Virus record (IMG/VR): IMGVR_UViG_3300031566_000370
Span: 1 to 23,827 of that record
Origin: a virus
Reading direction: 5' to 3' (one strand)
Length of the DNA: 23,827 nucleotides
Shown: piece after piece, positions 1 to 7,980 of the stretch
Position numbering within the stretch: position 1 is the first letter of the stretch
Layout of the letters: each line of letters starts with the position of its first letter
Notes under the pieces: model-generated
Database searches by the model: none
What the model saw: only the letters and a program-made list of their open reading frames with translations
Told to the model about the DNA's origin: nothing
Made by a program: the position numbers and the translations under genes

Positions 1-53
1 TGAGAGGCTCCCAGACACGAGCAGGGGCGCCTCAAGGCACTAGTCAATAGGAT

Positions 54-107
54 TATACTCTCAAGTCCAGGATTCGCGTCCTGTGGCTTGGGCGAATAGG
101 AGGAAGC
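54..107 (+). promoter_or_regulatory. Leader hairpin and weak -10-like hexamer before the first gene
   Basis: Bases 1-107 hold no gene I can support. A TATACT hexamer at 54-59 could be a -10 element, but no convincing -35 lies 16-18 bases upstream. Immediately after it, bases 62-72 pair with 79-90 (CAAG, CC and AGGA against TCCTG, GG and CTTG, with one bulged T and one G-U pair) around the loop TTCGCG. The hairpin ends 7 bases before the AGGAGG ribosome site at 98-103. It resembles the stem-loops that precede the small genes at the far end of the window. The pairing is seen directly; a regulatory role is inferred. Confidence 0.35.
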
Positions 108-392
108 ATGAGGCCAGGAATGAACGGCGCCAAGTATGACGTGGTGTCGAGGGACGCCGATAAGGTGGTCCTGCGTGACGTCGGTCCGTGGAGTCAGCAC
201 CCGACCGTGACCAACGACGCGGAGCAGGTGGTCGAGGACGTGGCGCAGTGGGCCGGTGCTCGGCGCATACTGTACTACGACAGCGACGGCGAGCTCACCG
301 AGCTGAGGCACGAGGGGACCAGGTTCGCTGGGTTCGCCTTCGTCAAACCCGAGGGGACGAAACGAGGGAGGCCAGACGATAATGGTGTATAA
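108..392 (+). CDS. Small conserved phage protein of unknown function
   Basis: This 94-residue protein has no domain whose function I can name. Its pattern (VLRDVGPWSQHPTVTNDAE, then ARRILYYDSDGELTEL and RFAGFAFV) matches a type of small hypothetical protein I recall from many phage genomes, usually in early or pre-terminase clusters. The start at ATG 108 follows AGGAGG at 98-103 with a short 4-base gap; ATG 120 in the same frame is an alternative with a weaker ribosome site. The gene overlaps the following kinase-like gene by 11 bases, so the two are probably co-translated. Coding status is well supported by overlap and ribosome site; function is unknown. Confidence 0.75.
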   Translation: MRPGMNGAKYDVVSRDADKVVLRDVGPWSQHPTVTNDAEQVVEDVAQWAGARRILYYDSDGELTELRHEGTRFAGFAFVKPEGTKRGRPDDNGV

Positions 393-948
393 TGAAAACG
401 TGATAGAGGATAAGGCTCCCGTTCTCAGGTTAGCCGTCTCAGGTAAGATGCGGTCCAGCAAGGACTCAACTGCCGTCAGACTGGTCGAGCGGTACGGCTT
501 CATACGCTATGCGTTCGCGGACCGCCTCAAGGAGGTGGCTCGGGAGCTGTTCGGCATGCCTGAGGGCACCAAGAACCGCCACCTGCTTGTTGAGCTCGGG
601 CGCAAGATGTGCGAGGTAGACAAGCTAGTGTGGGTCAACTACGTGCTGGGCAAGATACCGCTCAGGCAGGACGTGGTCATCACGGACATGCGCTTCAAGT
701 ACGAGTACCTCGCCCTCAAGGCGTTCGACTTCATAATGGTGCGCGTCAACATCGACGAATGGGAGCGAGAGCGGAGGGTCCAGAAGTACGGGTCGCCGGT
801 CGACCTGGCGCTGCTCAAGGACAAGAGCGAGACGGACCTGGACGGCGAGCGCTTCGACTTCACGCTTGACGGCACAACCTACGAGGGACTGCACGAGGGC
901 ATTGCCAAGATGATGACTGCGCTCGGGAGGAAGGCGGCCAATGACTGA
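382..948 (+). CDS. Deoxynucleoside monophosphate kinase-like P-loop protein
   Basis: This 188-residue protein looks like the phage dNMP kinase family (T4 gp1-like), which phosphorylates deoxynucleoside monophosphates to feed DNA synthesis. An N-terminal P-loop-like segment (LAVSGKMRSSKDSTA, residues 17-31) corresponds to the GKxxSGKDT motif of the family, although the usual glycine before the lysine is a serine here. A central VITDMRFKYEYLAL segment matches the family's D-x-R-F-x-x-E motif, and it is followed by an Arg-rich WERERR lid-like stretch. The start at ATG 382 follows GGGAGG at 365-370. The stop overlaps the next ATG (941), suggesting coupling to the terminase genes. The serine substitution leaves some doubt that it is catalytically active. 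Confidence 0.72.
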   Translation: MVYNENVIEDKAPVLRLAVSGKMRSSKDSTAVRLVERYGFIRYAFADRLKEVARELFGMPEGTKNRHLLVELGRKMCEVDKLVWVNYVLGKIPLRQDVVITDMRFKYEYLALKAFDFIMVRVNIDEWERERRVQKYGSPVDLALLKDKSETDLDGERFDFTLDGTTYEGLHEGIAKMMTALGRKAAND

Positions 949-1387
949 AGGACAGGAATACGAGACACGGGTCGCGCTGCCCAAGCCCAAGAGGCCGGTG
1001 GGACGGCCGCCAAAGCATGGTGCTTTCACTGGCTCCGAGCTTGCGCTGCTGGTGCCCATCAAGCGGAACGACATAATCGAGGTGCTCACAGGCTCCAAGG
1101 TCATGGTCGGACCGGCGGACATGGTGGCTGTCAGCATGCTTGCCGGGTGCCTTTCGAAGATGGAACTGCTGGACAGGTTCTTCGCCTCGCAGGGCATATT
1201 CGACAGCGACAATGAGATACGGCAGGGGCCGTTCAAGGTGTACCTTGCGGCGATGAACGCGGCTGTCAGGCTGCTGACGCAACTTGGCATGACGCCGGAT
1301 TCCCGCATCAAGCTTGGCATCGGGATGCTGCAGTCGAACAAGGACCTGGCCTCGATGATGAGCGAAGACGAGGAGGACCCGTCATGA
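941..1387 (+). CDS. terS: Terminase small subunit-like protein (P27-like)
   Basis: This 148-residue protein is placed and built like a small terminase subunit, which recognises phage DNA and hands it to the large subunit for packaging. A basic, AT-hook-like RPVGRPPKHG (residues 18-27) lies near the N-terminus. The C-terminal half (YLAAMNAAVRLLTQLGMTPDSRIKLGI) matches the P27-type pattern in which a helix is followed by LGLTP-S-R-x-L. The gene overlaps the kinase-like gene upstream by 8 bases, and its stop overlaps the next start (ATGA at 1384). The large terminase lies two genes downstream. Family assignment rests on the C-terminal pattern plus position. Confidence 0.7.
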   Translation: MTEGQEYETRVALPKPKRPVGRPPKHGAFTGSELALLVPIKRNDIIEVLTGSKVMVGPADMVAVSMLAGCLSKMELLDRFFASQGIFDSDNEIRQGPFKVYLAAMNAAVRLLTQLGMTPDSRIKLGIGMLQSNKDLASMMSEDEEDPS

Positions 1388-1590
1388 TAAACTGGAGACT
1401 ACAACCGACCGCCTGCGGAGGCGGCGCGTTGCGCATATTTGACATGAGGACCGGGAGCAACATCATAATCATGTTCAACGATACCGACAAGCTGCTCAGG
1501 ATGCTCGATGACATAGCCGATGGCGTCGAGACGCTCAGTCGAGAGCAGGCTCCTGAGGCGTTTGTTCGCGTGTTCCCGGAGAGGTTCTAA
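1384..1590 (+). CDS. Small protein of unknown function between terminase genes
   Basis: This 68-residue protein is not recognised. It starts at an ATG overlapping the stop of the small terminase gene (ATGA), with GGAGG upstream, and its own TAA overlaps the next ATG (TAATG at 1588-1592). The sequence has a short hydrophobic run (NIIIMF) in the middle and an amphipathic helix-like second half (DTDKLLRMLDDIADGVETL). The N-terminal CGGGAL stretch is unremarkable. Tight overlaps on both sides support it as a translated gene. Confidence 0.6.
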   Translation: MINWRLQPTACGGGALRIFDMRTGSNIIIMFNDTDKLLRMLDDIADGVETLSREQAPEAFVRVFPERF

Positions 1591-1892
1591 TGGCGAAATA
1601 CCCAGGCAACCATGCCGGCGTTCATAACTCACATTGGAGAGGCGGCGTCTGTCTTGACAGTGACGGTTATGTGTTAGTCAAAAGACGCGAGCATCCAAGG
1701 GCAGACATCAGAGGGTATGTTAAGCGGTCCATATTGGTGTGGGAAAAGGCGCACGATGGCGTGTCATTCCCAGAAGGCATGGAGCCTCACCACAAGAATG
1801 AAGTTAAGGACGACGACAGGCCTGAGAATATAGAACCGAAGACACATGCAGGTCATACTCGAGACCATAATTTGAGGAGTGCCAATGACTAA
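1590..1892 (+). CDS. HNH endonuclease
   Basis: This 100-residue protein carries an HNH nuclease motif of the HNH_3 type: paired histidines (H67-H68) in EPHHKNEVKDDDRPENIEP, the motif Asn (N80), and C-terminal His residues (TKTHAGHTRDHN-like region, H86/H89). Such enzymes nick or cut DNA with a single metal ion. HNH proteins beside terminase genes either assist packaging (as HK97 gp74 does) or act as free-standing homing endonucleases. Codon use looks more AT-rich than the flanking genes (TTA, AGA, CAT and AAT are frequent), which hints at separate acquisition. The start follows GGAGAGG at 1578-1584, and the last 8 bases overlap the terminase start. Confidence 0.85.
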   Translation: MAKYPGNHAGVHNSHWRGGVCLDSDGYVLVKRREHPRADIRGYVKRSILVWEKAHDGVSFPEGMEPHHKNEVKDDDRPENIEPKTHAGHTRDHNLRSAND

Positions 1893-3327
1893 GCCGACGG
1901 AGATAACGCCCGAAAAGGCCAAGCAGTACAAGACGGACATAATCGCGTTCCTTGAGGAGCAGTACATCTGCCCCGAGACCGGCAAGCTAATAGTCCTTGA
2001 AGACTGGCAGAAGGAGCTCATACTCTGGCCCCTGTTCTACGACCTGCAGCCTGACGGGCGGCGCAAGTACACGCTGGCTCTGCTGGGCATGCCAAAGAAG
2101 CACGGCAAGAGCACGCTGGCCTCTGGCATAGGTGTCTGGTTTTGCTTTGCAGGCGAACCTCATGGCGAGGTCATCATTGCCGCGAATAATCTTGACCAAG
2201 CTTCTTTGATTATATACGAGAAGATACGGCAGGCGTTCAAGCTGAACCCGAACCTGCTGGCCTCTGCGCGGCTGCTCAAGACCGGCATCGAGATGAAGGG
2301 GACTGGCACGGTATGCCGGCCCATAGCCCACAAGTACCAGACGGCGGCTGGTGTCAACCCGACCCTGGTGCTGTTCGACGAGCTGTGGGGGTTCCCCGGG
2401 CGTGAGTTCTATGACGAGCTCACGACGTCGCCGGCTAGGCAGAATCCGCTGGGCCTCATAGTGACATACGCCGGCTACGACAAGGAGTCGCTGCTGTACG
2501 AGATATACAAGACGGGCAAGGCCCACACCGACCCGCGAATGTTCTACCTGTGGTTCCACGACACCAAGGCGTCATGGATTAGCCAGGAGTACCTGGACAC
2601 CCAGAGGATGCGGTTGCCCCCGAACTCGTACGCCAGGTTCCACGAGAACCGGTGGTCGGCGGCAGAGGGCACGTTCGTGACCGAGGACGACATCGCCCGC
2701 CTGCATTCCGTGCCCTGGTCAATACAGTACGCCCCGGACCAGAGTCGTCCGCTGCTCGAGTACATTGAGTCGTGCGACGCCGGCCTGAGTCATGACCGGA
2801 CCGCCAGGTGCGTCGGGCACTACGACCCGATGGACGGGCGAGTGTACGTTGACAGCCTGCGGTACTGGCAGGGGACGAAGACGCAGCACGTGGACATGTC
2901 CAGCGTGGAGGCTGACCTGAAGGACACCGGCACCACGTTCAGGGCCAACAAGCTGGTCATCGACCCGTGGCAGATGGAGTACGTCATGCAGCGGCTGAAG
3001 CCGTACTTCGTCATCGAGCCGTTCAACTTCAACGCTGACATGATGTTCATGTCCCAGACGCTGATAACCATGCTCAGGAACGGCACGCTCGTGTGCTACA
3101 CGGAGCCTGAGCTCGACAAGGAGCTCAAGGAGATTATAGCGAAGCAGACAGGGCAGGGCTGGAGGATAGAGCACGTCAGGGGCAAGAAGAACGACCTCGT
3201 CATCGCCGTCGGCATGATGGCTGTGGCGGCTATCCGCAATGCTGGCGTGTCAGACTTCGACTTTCTGGAGGATAAGAACCCACTACCCCCTGTTGGCTTC
3301 AGGGGCATAAGGGGGAAGGAGTTTTGA
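1885..3327 (+). CDS. terL: Terminase large subunit (packaging ATPase/nuclease)
   Basis: This 480-residue motor protein translocates DNA into the procapsid and cuts it. Its N-terminal ATPase has a Walker A-like segment MPKKHGKST (residues 69-77) and Walker B LVLFDE (161-166). The RNase H-like nuclease domain begins near residue 298 with CDAGLSHDRTA, followed by LVIDPWQ near 360 and KKNDLVIAVGM near 450, which supply the expected metal-binding aspartates. Length is normal for the family. GTG 1879 is possible, but ATG 1885 lies 5 bases after GAGGAG (1874-1879) and is preferred. The gene overlaps the HNH gene upstream and ends inside the portal's ribosome-binding region. Confidence 0.93.
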   Translation: MTKPTEITPEKAKQYKTDIIAFLEEQYICPETGKLIVLEDWQKELILWPLFYDLQPDGRRKYTLALLGMPKKHGKSTLASGIGVWFCFAGEPHGEVIIAANNLDQASLIIYEKIRQAFKLNPNLLASARLLKTGIEMKGTGTVCRPIAHKYQTAAGVNPTLVLFDELWGFPGREFYDELTTSPARQNPLGLIVTYAGYDKESLLYEIYKTGKAHTDPRMFYLWFHDTKASWISQEYLDTQRMRLPPNSYARFHENRWSAAEGTFVTEDDIARLHSVPWSIQYAPDQSRPLLEYIESCDAGLSHDRTARCVGHYDPMDGRVYVDSLRYWQGTKTQHVDMSSVEADLKDTGTTFRANKLVIDPWQMEYVMQRLKPYFVIEPFNFNADMMFMSQTLITMLRNGTLVCYTEPELDKELKEIIAKQTGQGWRIEHVRGKKNDLVIAVGMMAVAAIRNAGVSDFDFLEDKNPLPPVGFRGIRGKEF

Positions 3328-3329
3328 AG

Positions 3330-5339
3330 ATGAGCCTACAGTCAAGGATTCAAGCATTCATGGGCAAGGACCCAAAGCCCGAGACCAAGGTTGAACTTGG
3401 CGCCACGGGGACGTCGGTGTTCGCTGGTCTCTTGTACGAAGAGGAGTACAACGCCGACCTCAGGGGTGAGAAGGCCATTAAGACTTATGACAAGATGCGG
3501 CGGTCAGACGGCCAGGTCAAGGCCGGTCTTCTTGCGAGCAAGCTGCCGCTGATGGTGGCTCGCTGGGACATAACACCGGCAAGCGAGGACCAGGCCGACG
3601 TGAACATTGCCAGCGCGGTCAGGGACGACTTGTTCGACAACATGTCCATCACCTGGGACGACTTCCTCAGGCATGCGCTCATTATGCTCGACTTTGGTTA
3701 CATGGTATTCGAGAAGGTGTGGGAGCTCAGGGACGGGCGCTATACGTGGGACAAGCTCGCGCCACGATTGCCGAAGTCGATAACGGAGTGGCACATCAAG
3801 GACAACGGAGACCTGGACTACATCATCCAGCAGGCTCAGTTCAAGGACGGATTCAGGCAGGTGCCTTTGCCTGCCTCTAAGCTGCTCGTCTTCACCCACG
3901 AACGGGAGGGCAGCAACTTCACCGGCATCAGCCTGTTGAGGGCTGCGTACAAGCACTGGTGGTACAAGAACAACCTGTATGCCATAGACGGCATTGCGTC
4001 AGAGCGTCACGGCGTCGGACTGGCCGACTTCACGTACCCAGACCAGGCGACACAGGCGCAGAAGGACGCGGTCAAGGCCATAGGCGAACGGCTGCACGCC
4101 CACGAGCGTGCGTATACGGCTCACCCTGAGTCTGTGAAGTTCGACCTGAAGGGCGTCGCCGGTCAGCTGCACGACATCATGAAGAGCGTGGACCACCACG
4201 ACCTGCAGATTGTCCGCAGCATCCTGGCTCAGTTCATGAACCTCGGCACAAAGCAAGGCTCGTATGCCCTGAGTCAAGACCAGTCGCAGTTCTTCTTGAT
4301 GGCCTTGCAGTCTGTCGGCAGGAACATCTGCAACACAATCAACCGGCATTGCATCCGCGAGATGGTCGACCTCAACTGGTACGTCAAGAGGTACCCGAAG
4401 CTGACCATCAGCGGTCTCGACAGCCCGGACGTCCTGGCGTATGCCGGGGCCATAGGCGCATTGATGACATCGGGCGCCATCACACCGGACATAGACACTG
4501 AGAACGAGCTGAGGCGGATGGTAAAGCTGCCCCACAAGAAGGTGGCCGCGGTGCCGAAGCCTGAGCAGCCGGTGGCGATGCGGGCGACAGACTTCTGGCG
4601 GGAGCCGACCAGCGTCGAGCAGTCGGTGGCGTTCGCCGACATCAAGGGGGCTCTGGACACATTCGAGGAGCAGTTCATCAAGGCGGTACAGCCGATACAG
4701 CGCAAGCAGACGGCGGCCATGGTAAGCAAGGTCGCGGACTACATAGCGAAAGGCAACATCGACAAGCTGGCGGAGATAGACGTGCCGCTCAAGGACAAGG
4801 TGGCTGACGCCATCGAGGTCCTGCTTTCGGGGCTCGTGGACTACGGCGCCGAGCAGGTCAAGGCTGAGGCCAAGCGGCAGGGAGCGACAATGAAGGCGGT
4901 TGACGTCGAGCCGCCAGACCCGGCTTCGTTCACCAGGGTCAGGGCCCTGTCGATAGCCAACATCTTGGCGAACAGGATGCGGTCGGCCATGTCTTGGGAG
5001 GCGCTGCGGCAGACAAGGGCCGGGGCGCTGGACACCGGTCAGCTGACGGCGTCAGTCGACGAGCTGTCGGACAGCGAGCTGCTCAAGGTGTCGAAGGAGT
5101 CGGCCGGAGAGGCCGTCAACATGGGCAGGCAAGAGCAGGCAAAGACGATGGGCATCAAGCGCATCACGTCGAGCGCGCTGCTCGACGATAACACGTGCGA
5201 CTACTGCAGGGAGATGGACGGCAAGTCTTGGGCGCCCGGCGGACAGCCGACCGGGGTGCACGAGCCGCCGTACCGGGACTGCGAAGGCAGGGACCACTGC
5301 AGGTGCATATGGGTCTACACATTCAGTCAGGAGGTTTGA
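3330..5339 (+). CDS. DUF935 portal protein with C-terminal Mu F-like head-morphogenesis domain
   Basis: The first ~430 of 669 residues match the Mu gp29/DUF935 portal family, which forms the ring through which DNA enters the head: YNADLRGEKAIKTYDKMRRSD, LLASKLPLMVARWDITPA, LDFGYMVFEKVWELRDGRY and REGSNFTGISLLRAAYKHWW. The last ~130 residues (SALLDDNTCDYCREMDG then PPYRDCEGRDHCRC) carry the Cys-rich ending of Mu F/SPP1 gp7-type minor head proteins, which are usually a separate gene. No separate F-like gene follows, so both functions seem to be in one chain. ATG 3330 is chosen because AAGGAG (3316-3321) lies 8 bases upstream; TTG 3324 is the alternative. Confidence 0.88.
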   Translation: MSLQSRIQAFMGKDPKPETKVELGATGTSVFAGLLYEEEYNADLRGEKAIKTYDKMRRSDGQVKAGLLASKLPLMVARWDITPASEDQADVNIASAVRDDLFDNMSITWDDFLRHALIMLDFGYMVFEKVWELRDGRYTWDKLAPRLPKSITEWHIKDNGDLDYIIQQAQFKDGFRQVPLPASKLLVFTHEREGSNFTGISLLRAAYKHWWYKNNLYAIDGIASERHGVGLADFTYPDQATQAQKDAVKAIGERLHAHERAYTAHPESVKFDLKGVAGQLHDIMKSVDHHDLQIVRSILAQFMNLGTKQGSYALSQDQSQFFLMALQSVGRNICNTINRHCIREMVDLNWYVKRYPKLTISGLDSPDVLAYAGAIGALMTSGAITPDIDTENELRRMVKLPHKKVAAVPKPEQPVAMRATDFWREPTSVEQSVAFADIKGALDTFEEQFIKAVQPIQRKQTAAMVSKVADYIAKGNIDKLAEIDVPLKDKVADAIEVLLSGLVDYGAEQVKAEAKRQGATMKAVDVEPPDPASFTRVRALSIANILANRMRSAMSWEALRQTRAGALDTGQLTASVDELSDSELLKVSKESAGEAVNMGRQEQAKTMGIKRITSSALLDDNTCDYCREMDGKSWAPGGQPTGVHEPPYRDCEGRDHCRCIWVYTFSQEV

Positions 5340-5341
5340 CA

Positions 5342-6730
5342 ATGGTAACGAAGACCAAGGAGCAAGGATTGACCACACTCCGGTACGTCTCGATGGTTGG
5401 CGAAGGGCCAGTCGAGGGTACCAACGAGTCACAGGTCCAGGTGTTCAGGACGGGCACCTTCAGGCATCCGATATACGGCAAGTTCACGATAACGGACCAG
5501 GACCTGGAGACGATGGTTGCCAACTTCAAGGCGCATCGTCCAAAAGCGCCCACAGAACTGGCTGTCGACTACGAGCACATGAGCGCGATAGGCAACCAGG
5601 TGGCACCGGCCGCAGGGTGGGTCAAGGGCGTCGAGCACACTCCAGGAGAGCTGTGGGCGACGGTGGCCTGGACAGACAAAGCGGCTGGGCACATACGAGC
5701 CAAGGAGTACCGGTTCATCAGCCCTGAGTGGCACATGCAGTACAAGGACAAGGAGAGCGGCGAGGACATCGGAGCCTGCCTTCTGTCCATGGCGCTGACC
5801 AACAGGCCGTTCATCGAGGGCATGCAACCGGTCATGCTGAGCGAGGCGCTGGAAGACAGCAATGCCGGCGTGATGATGCTCAGCGACAGAATGCTGGGGC
5901 TGTACATGCCTCAGGACAGTCTGCAGGCCGCGGACTGGGACCAGCAGTATATCAACGACTTACCAGATGAGGCGTTCGCCTTCATTGAACCCGGCGGTGA
6001 GAAGGATGAGTTGGGGAAGACGGTACCGAGGACGCTGCGGCACCTACCGTACCGCAATGTCAGCGGCTCCATCAACCTCGACCATCTAAGGAACGCGCTG
6101 GCCAGGCTTGACCAGACGTCCCTCTCCCAGGAAGGAAAGACGGAGGCAAAGCGCACGCTCGATGCAGCTGCCCTAGAGGCGGGTGTCGGAGAGACTGGTG
6201 AGAAAGCAGTGGACCAAAATACAACACAGGAGGTAGCCCCAATGGAGGAGCAAATCAGACAGCTGCTGGGGCTCGGACCGGACGACGACATCATAGCCGC
6301 CGTCACTGCGCTGAAGGCGAAAGCCGATGGCGCGACGGAAGCCGAGACAGCAAAGACAGAAGCGGAGACCGCCAAGGAAGCGGCCGAGACGAAGTTGACG
6401 GCAACTGAGACACGTCTCCAGGCTGTGGAAGGCAAGGTAGCCGCAAGCGAAGTCGCTGCCGACGTAGACAGCGCACTGAAGGCAGGGCACATTCTTCCCA
6501 AGCAGGTGGACTGGGCCAAGAGCCTGAGGGCCAAAGACCCCGAGGCCTTCAAGTCATTCATCGCATCCGCCCCCAAGATAGGACCGGCCGGCACCATCCT
6601 CGGCGTTGAGGCAGACGCTGAAGCCATCCAGCTGACCGAGGCTGAAGAGAAGACCGGCGCGAGACTGGGCGTGTCGAAGGAAGCCACCCTTGCCCAGAAG
6701 AAGGAAGACGCGGCAGCTCGCAAGAGCTAA
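5342..6730 (+). CDS. Mu I-like head maturation protease with C-terminal scaffold
   Basis: This 462-residue protein matches the Mu gpI protease family in its first ~170 residues: TELAVDYEHMS (71-81), KEYRFISPEW (121-130) and LLSMALTNRPFIEGMQP (147-163). The protease trims the scaffold and head proteins during maturation. Residues ~204-283 form a separate module (FIEPGGEKDELGKTVPRTL, then LDHLRNALARLDQTSLS) that I recall from other phage proteins without a known role. Residues 301-462 are an Ala/Glu/Lys-rich coiled-coil scaffold. The start is fixed by AGGAGG at 5329-5334, 7 bases before the ATG. The order portal, protease, capsid is standard for Mu-like head modules. Confidence 0.87.
   Translation: MVTKTKEQGLTTLRYVSMVGEGPVEGTNESQVQVFRTGTFRHPIYGKFTITDQDLETMVANFKAHRPKAPTELAVDYEHMSAIGNQVAPAAGWVKGVEHTPGELWATVAWTDKAAGHIRAKEYRFISPEWHMQYKDKESGEDIGACLLSMALTNRPFIEGMQPVMLSEALEDSNAGVMMLSDRMLGLYMPQDSLQAADWDQQYINDLPDEAFAFIEPGGEKDELGKTVPRTLRHLPYRNVSGSINLDHLRNALARLDQTSLSQEGKTEAKRTLDAAALEAGVGETGEKAVDQNTTQEVAPMEEQIRQLLGLGPDDDIIAAVTALKAKADGATEAETAKTEAETAKEAAETKLTATETRLQAVEGKVAASEVAADVDSALKAGHILPKQVDWAKSLRAKDPEAFKSFIASAPKIGPAGTILGVEADAEAIQLTEAEEKTGARLGVSKEATLAQKKEDAAARKS
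6242..6730 (+). CDS. Nested in-frame scaffolding protein (Mu Z-like)
   Basis: An ATG at 6242 lies in the same frame as the protease gene and has its own perfect AGGAGG at 6228-6233, 8 bases upstream. Translation from it would give a 162-residue protein equal to the scaffold part of the protease (residues 301-462): a short head (EEQIRQLLGLGPDDD), a long Ala/Glu/Lys/Thr-rich coiled coil (repeated AETAK-type units) and a C-terminal region ending in KKEDAAARKS. Mu gpI/gpZ and lambda C/Nu3 use the same arrangement, in which the scaffold is made in excess from an internal start. The ribosome site is seen directly; use of this start is inferred. Confidence 0.78.
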   Translation: MEEQIRQLLGLGPDDDIIAAVTALKAKADGATEAETAKTEAETAKEAAETKLTATETRLQAVEGKVAASEVAADVDSALKAGHILPKQVDWAKSLRAKDPEAFKSFIASAPKIGPAGTILGVEADAEAIQLTEAEEKTGARLGVSKEATLAQKKEDAAARKS

Positions 6731-6770
6731 GCACGTCGGTACTAACGAAATATAAGGAGAATCTAAGAAC

Positions 6771-7949
6771 ATGAAGAAGCATCTTCAATCGTTCATGCTG
6801 TTGATGGTCATGGCAATGATACTGGCCTTCAACATTCCGCTGGTATTGACGGCGGACGCGTCTATCCCCCGCAAGGAGGCGGGACTCCAGTCATACCCGG
6901 TAGGGGTTGACATCATCTACAAGGGAGCCGAGGTCTGTCTCAACACTGACGGCTACCTGGTCGCAGCGGCAGACACCGCCGGCTACAGATTCGTGGGTAT
7001 TGCCTACGAGCAAGTCGACAACTCAGGCGGAGACGCCGGTGACCTGAATTGCAGAGTGCACACACAGGGCGTGTTCCTGTTGACAGCAACCAGCATCACC
7101 CAGGCAATGGTCGGGAAGCTGATGTATGTAGCCGACGATGCGTCAATCGACGACACCTCGTCCAACTTCATCTGCGTAGGCAGACTGGTACAGTACGTCA
7201 GCACGACCTCAGGATGGGTTGACATCGGCCAGCGCGGCATCAACCTCGACGGTTCCGGTGAAGCCATCAAAATGAGCGTGACTGGCGAGGGCTATAGCCT
7301 GAACGTCATCAACATCACCAGCACCGGTACTGTGGGCGAAGGCACCAGGGGCTTGCGCATCAACGCGACCTCAGCCGACGGCATCGCATCCGGTGACTTG
7401 CAGTGCTTCCACGGCTACCTGACTCTGGGCACCAGCCCCGAGCTCGCGGCCAACGCAGCAGTGTACCCGCTGAGCGGCTGGGTCAACATACCAGACGACG
7501 CAACTATCGGCAACGGCGCCTTGATAGCAGGCTGCCGCGTCATCTTCGACCTGAACAACAACGACCTGAGTGACATAGGCGGCGGCGGCGAGTCCGCGCT
7601 GTTCTACGGACAGACATGGGCAAGCTCAGGGGCAATCGACCACGGCCTTGCCATCATAGCCGGTGCCGGTTCCACCATCGACAGCATGATTCACCACGGT
7701 GGCTCAGGAACCATCGGCAAGATACTCGACTTCACTGAGTGGGCAGCGCCGACGAAGATGATGTTCATGGAAGGCGGCCCGTCGCACGACGGCGCCACGG
7801 CTCACTTCAAGATTGCCATCGGGCGTCAGACCGACAACGCCGGGATAGCCGGTGAGGTAGGCGCCAGTGACTACGGCTCCCTCTACATCTCCGTGGCCGC
7901 AGGCAAACTGTTCCAGAATCAGTCCGGTACATGGACGGACATAAGCTAA
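6771..7949 (+). CDS. Capsid decoration/fibre-like protein with signal-peptide-like N-terminus
   Basis: This 392-residue protein sits between scaffold and major capsid, where decoration proteins usually lie. Residues ~40-170 (YPVGVDIIYKGAEVCLNTDG, DTAGYRFVGIAYEQVDNS, then QAMVGKLMYVADDASID) resemble phage DUF2190/decoration-like beta domains. The remainder is Gly/Ser/Ala-rich and beta-predicted, like a fibre or surface domain. Oddly, the N-terminus (KKHL followed by a hydrophobic run to about residue 27, then TADAS) looks like a Sec signal peptide, which a virion protein assembled in the cytoplasm would not need. AAGGAGA at 6754-6760 is 10 bases before the ATG. Structural role is likely; exact role unproven. 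Confidence 0.65.
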   Translation: MKKHLQSFMLLMVMAMILAFNIPLVLTADASIPRKEAGLQSYPVGVDIIYKGAEVCLNTDGYLVAAADTAGYRFVGIAYEQVDNSGGDAGDLNCRVHTQGVFLLTATSITQAMVGKLMYVADDASIDDTSSNFICVGRLVQYVSTTSGWVDIGQRGINLDGSGEAIKMSVTGEGYSLNVINITSTGTVGEGTRGLRINATSADGIASGDLQCFHGYLTLGTSPELAANAAVYPLSGWVNIPDDATIGNGALIAGCRVIFDLNNNDLSDIGGGGESALFYGQTWASSGAIDHGLAIIAGAGSTIDSMIHHGGSGTIGKILDFTEWAAPTKMMFMEGGPSHDGATAHFKIAIGRQTDNAGIAGEVGASDYGSLYISVAAGKLFQNQSGTWTDIS

Positions 7950-7980
7950 GCCAGGAAACTATAACAGGAGGCAAAAGAGA

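Noticed and set aside
625-1341. A 238-codon open frame on the - strand
   Set aside because: It covers the kinase-like and small terminase genes in the opposite direction. It has no ribosome site and a composition typical of reverse frames in GC-rich DNA.
5911-6723. A 270-codon open frame on the - strand
   Set aside because: It is the reverse of the Ala/Glu-rich scaffold, giving Ser/Ala-rich low-complexity sequence with no ribosome site or family match.
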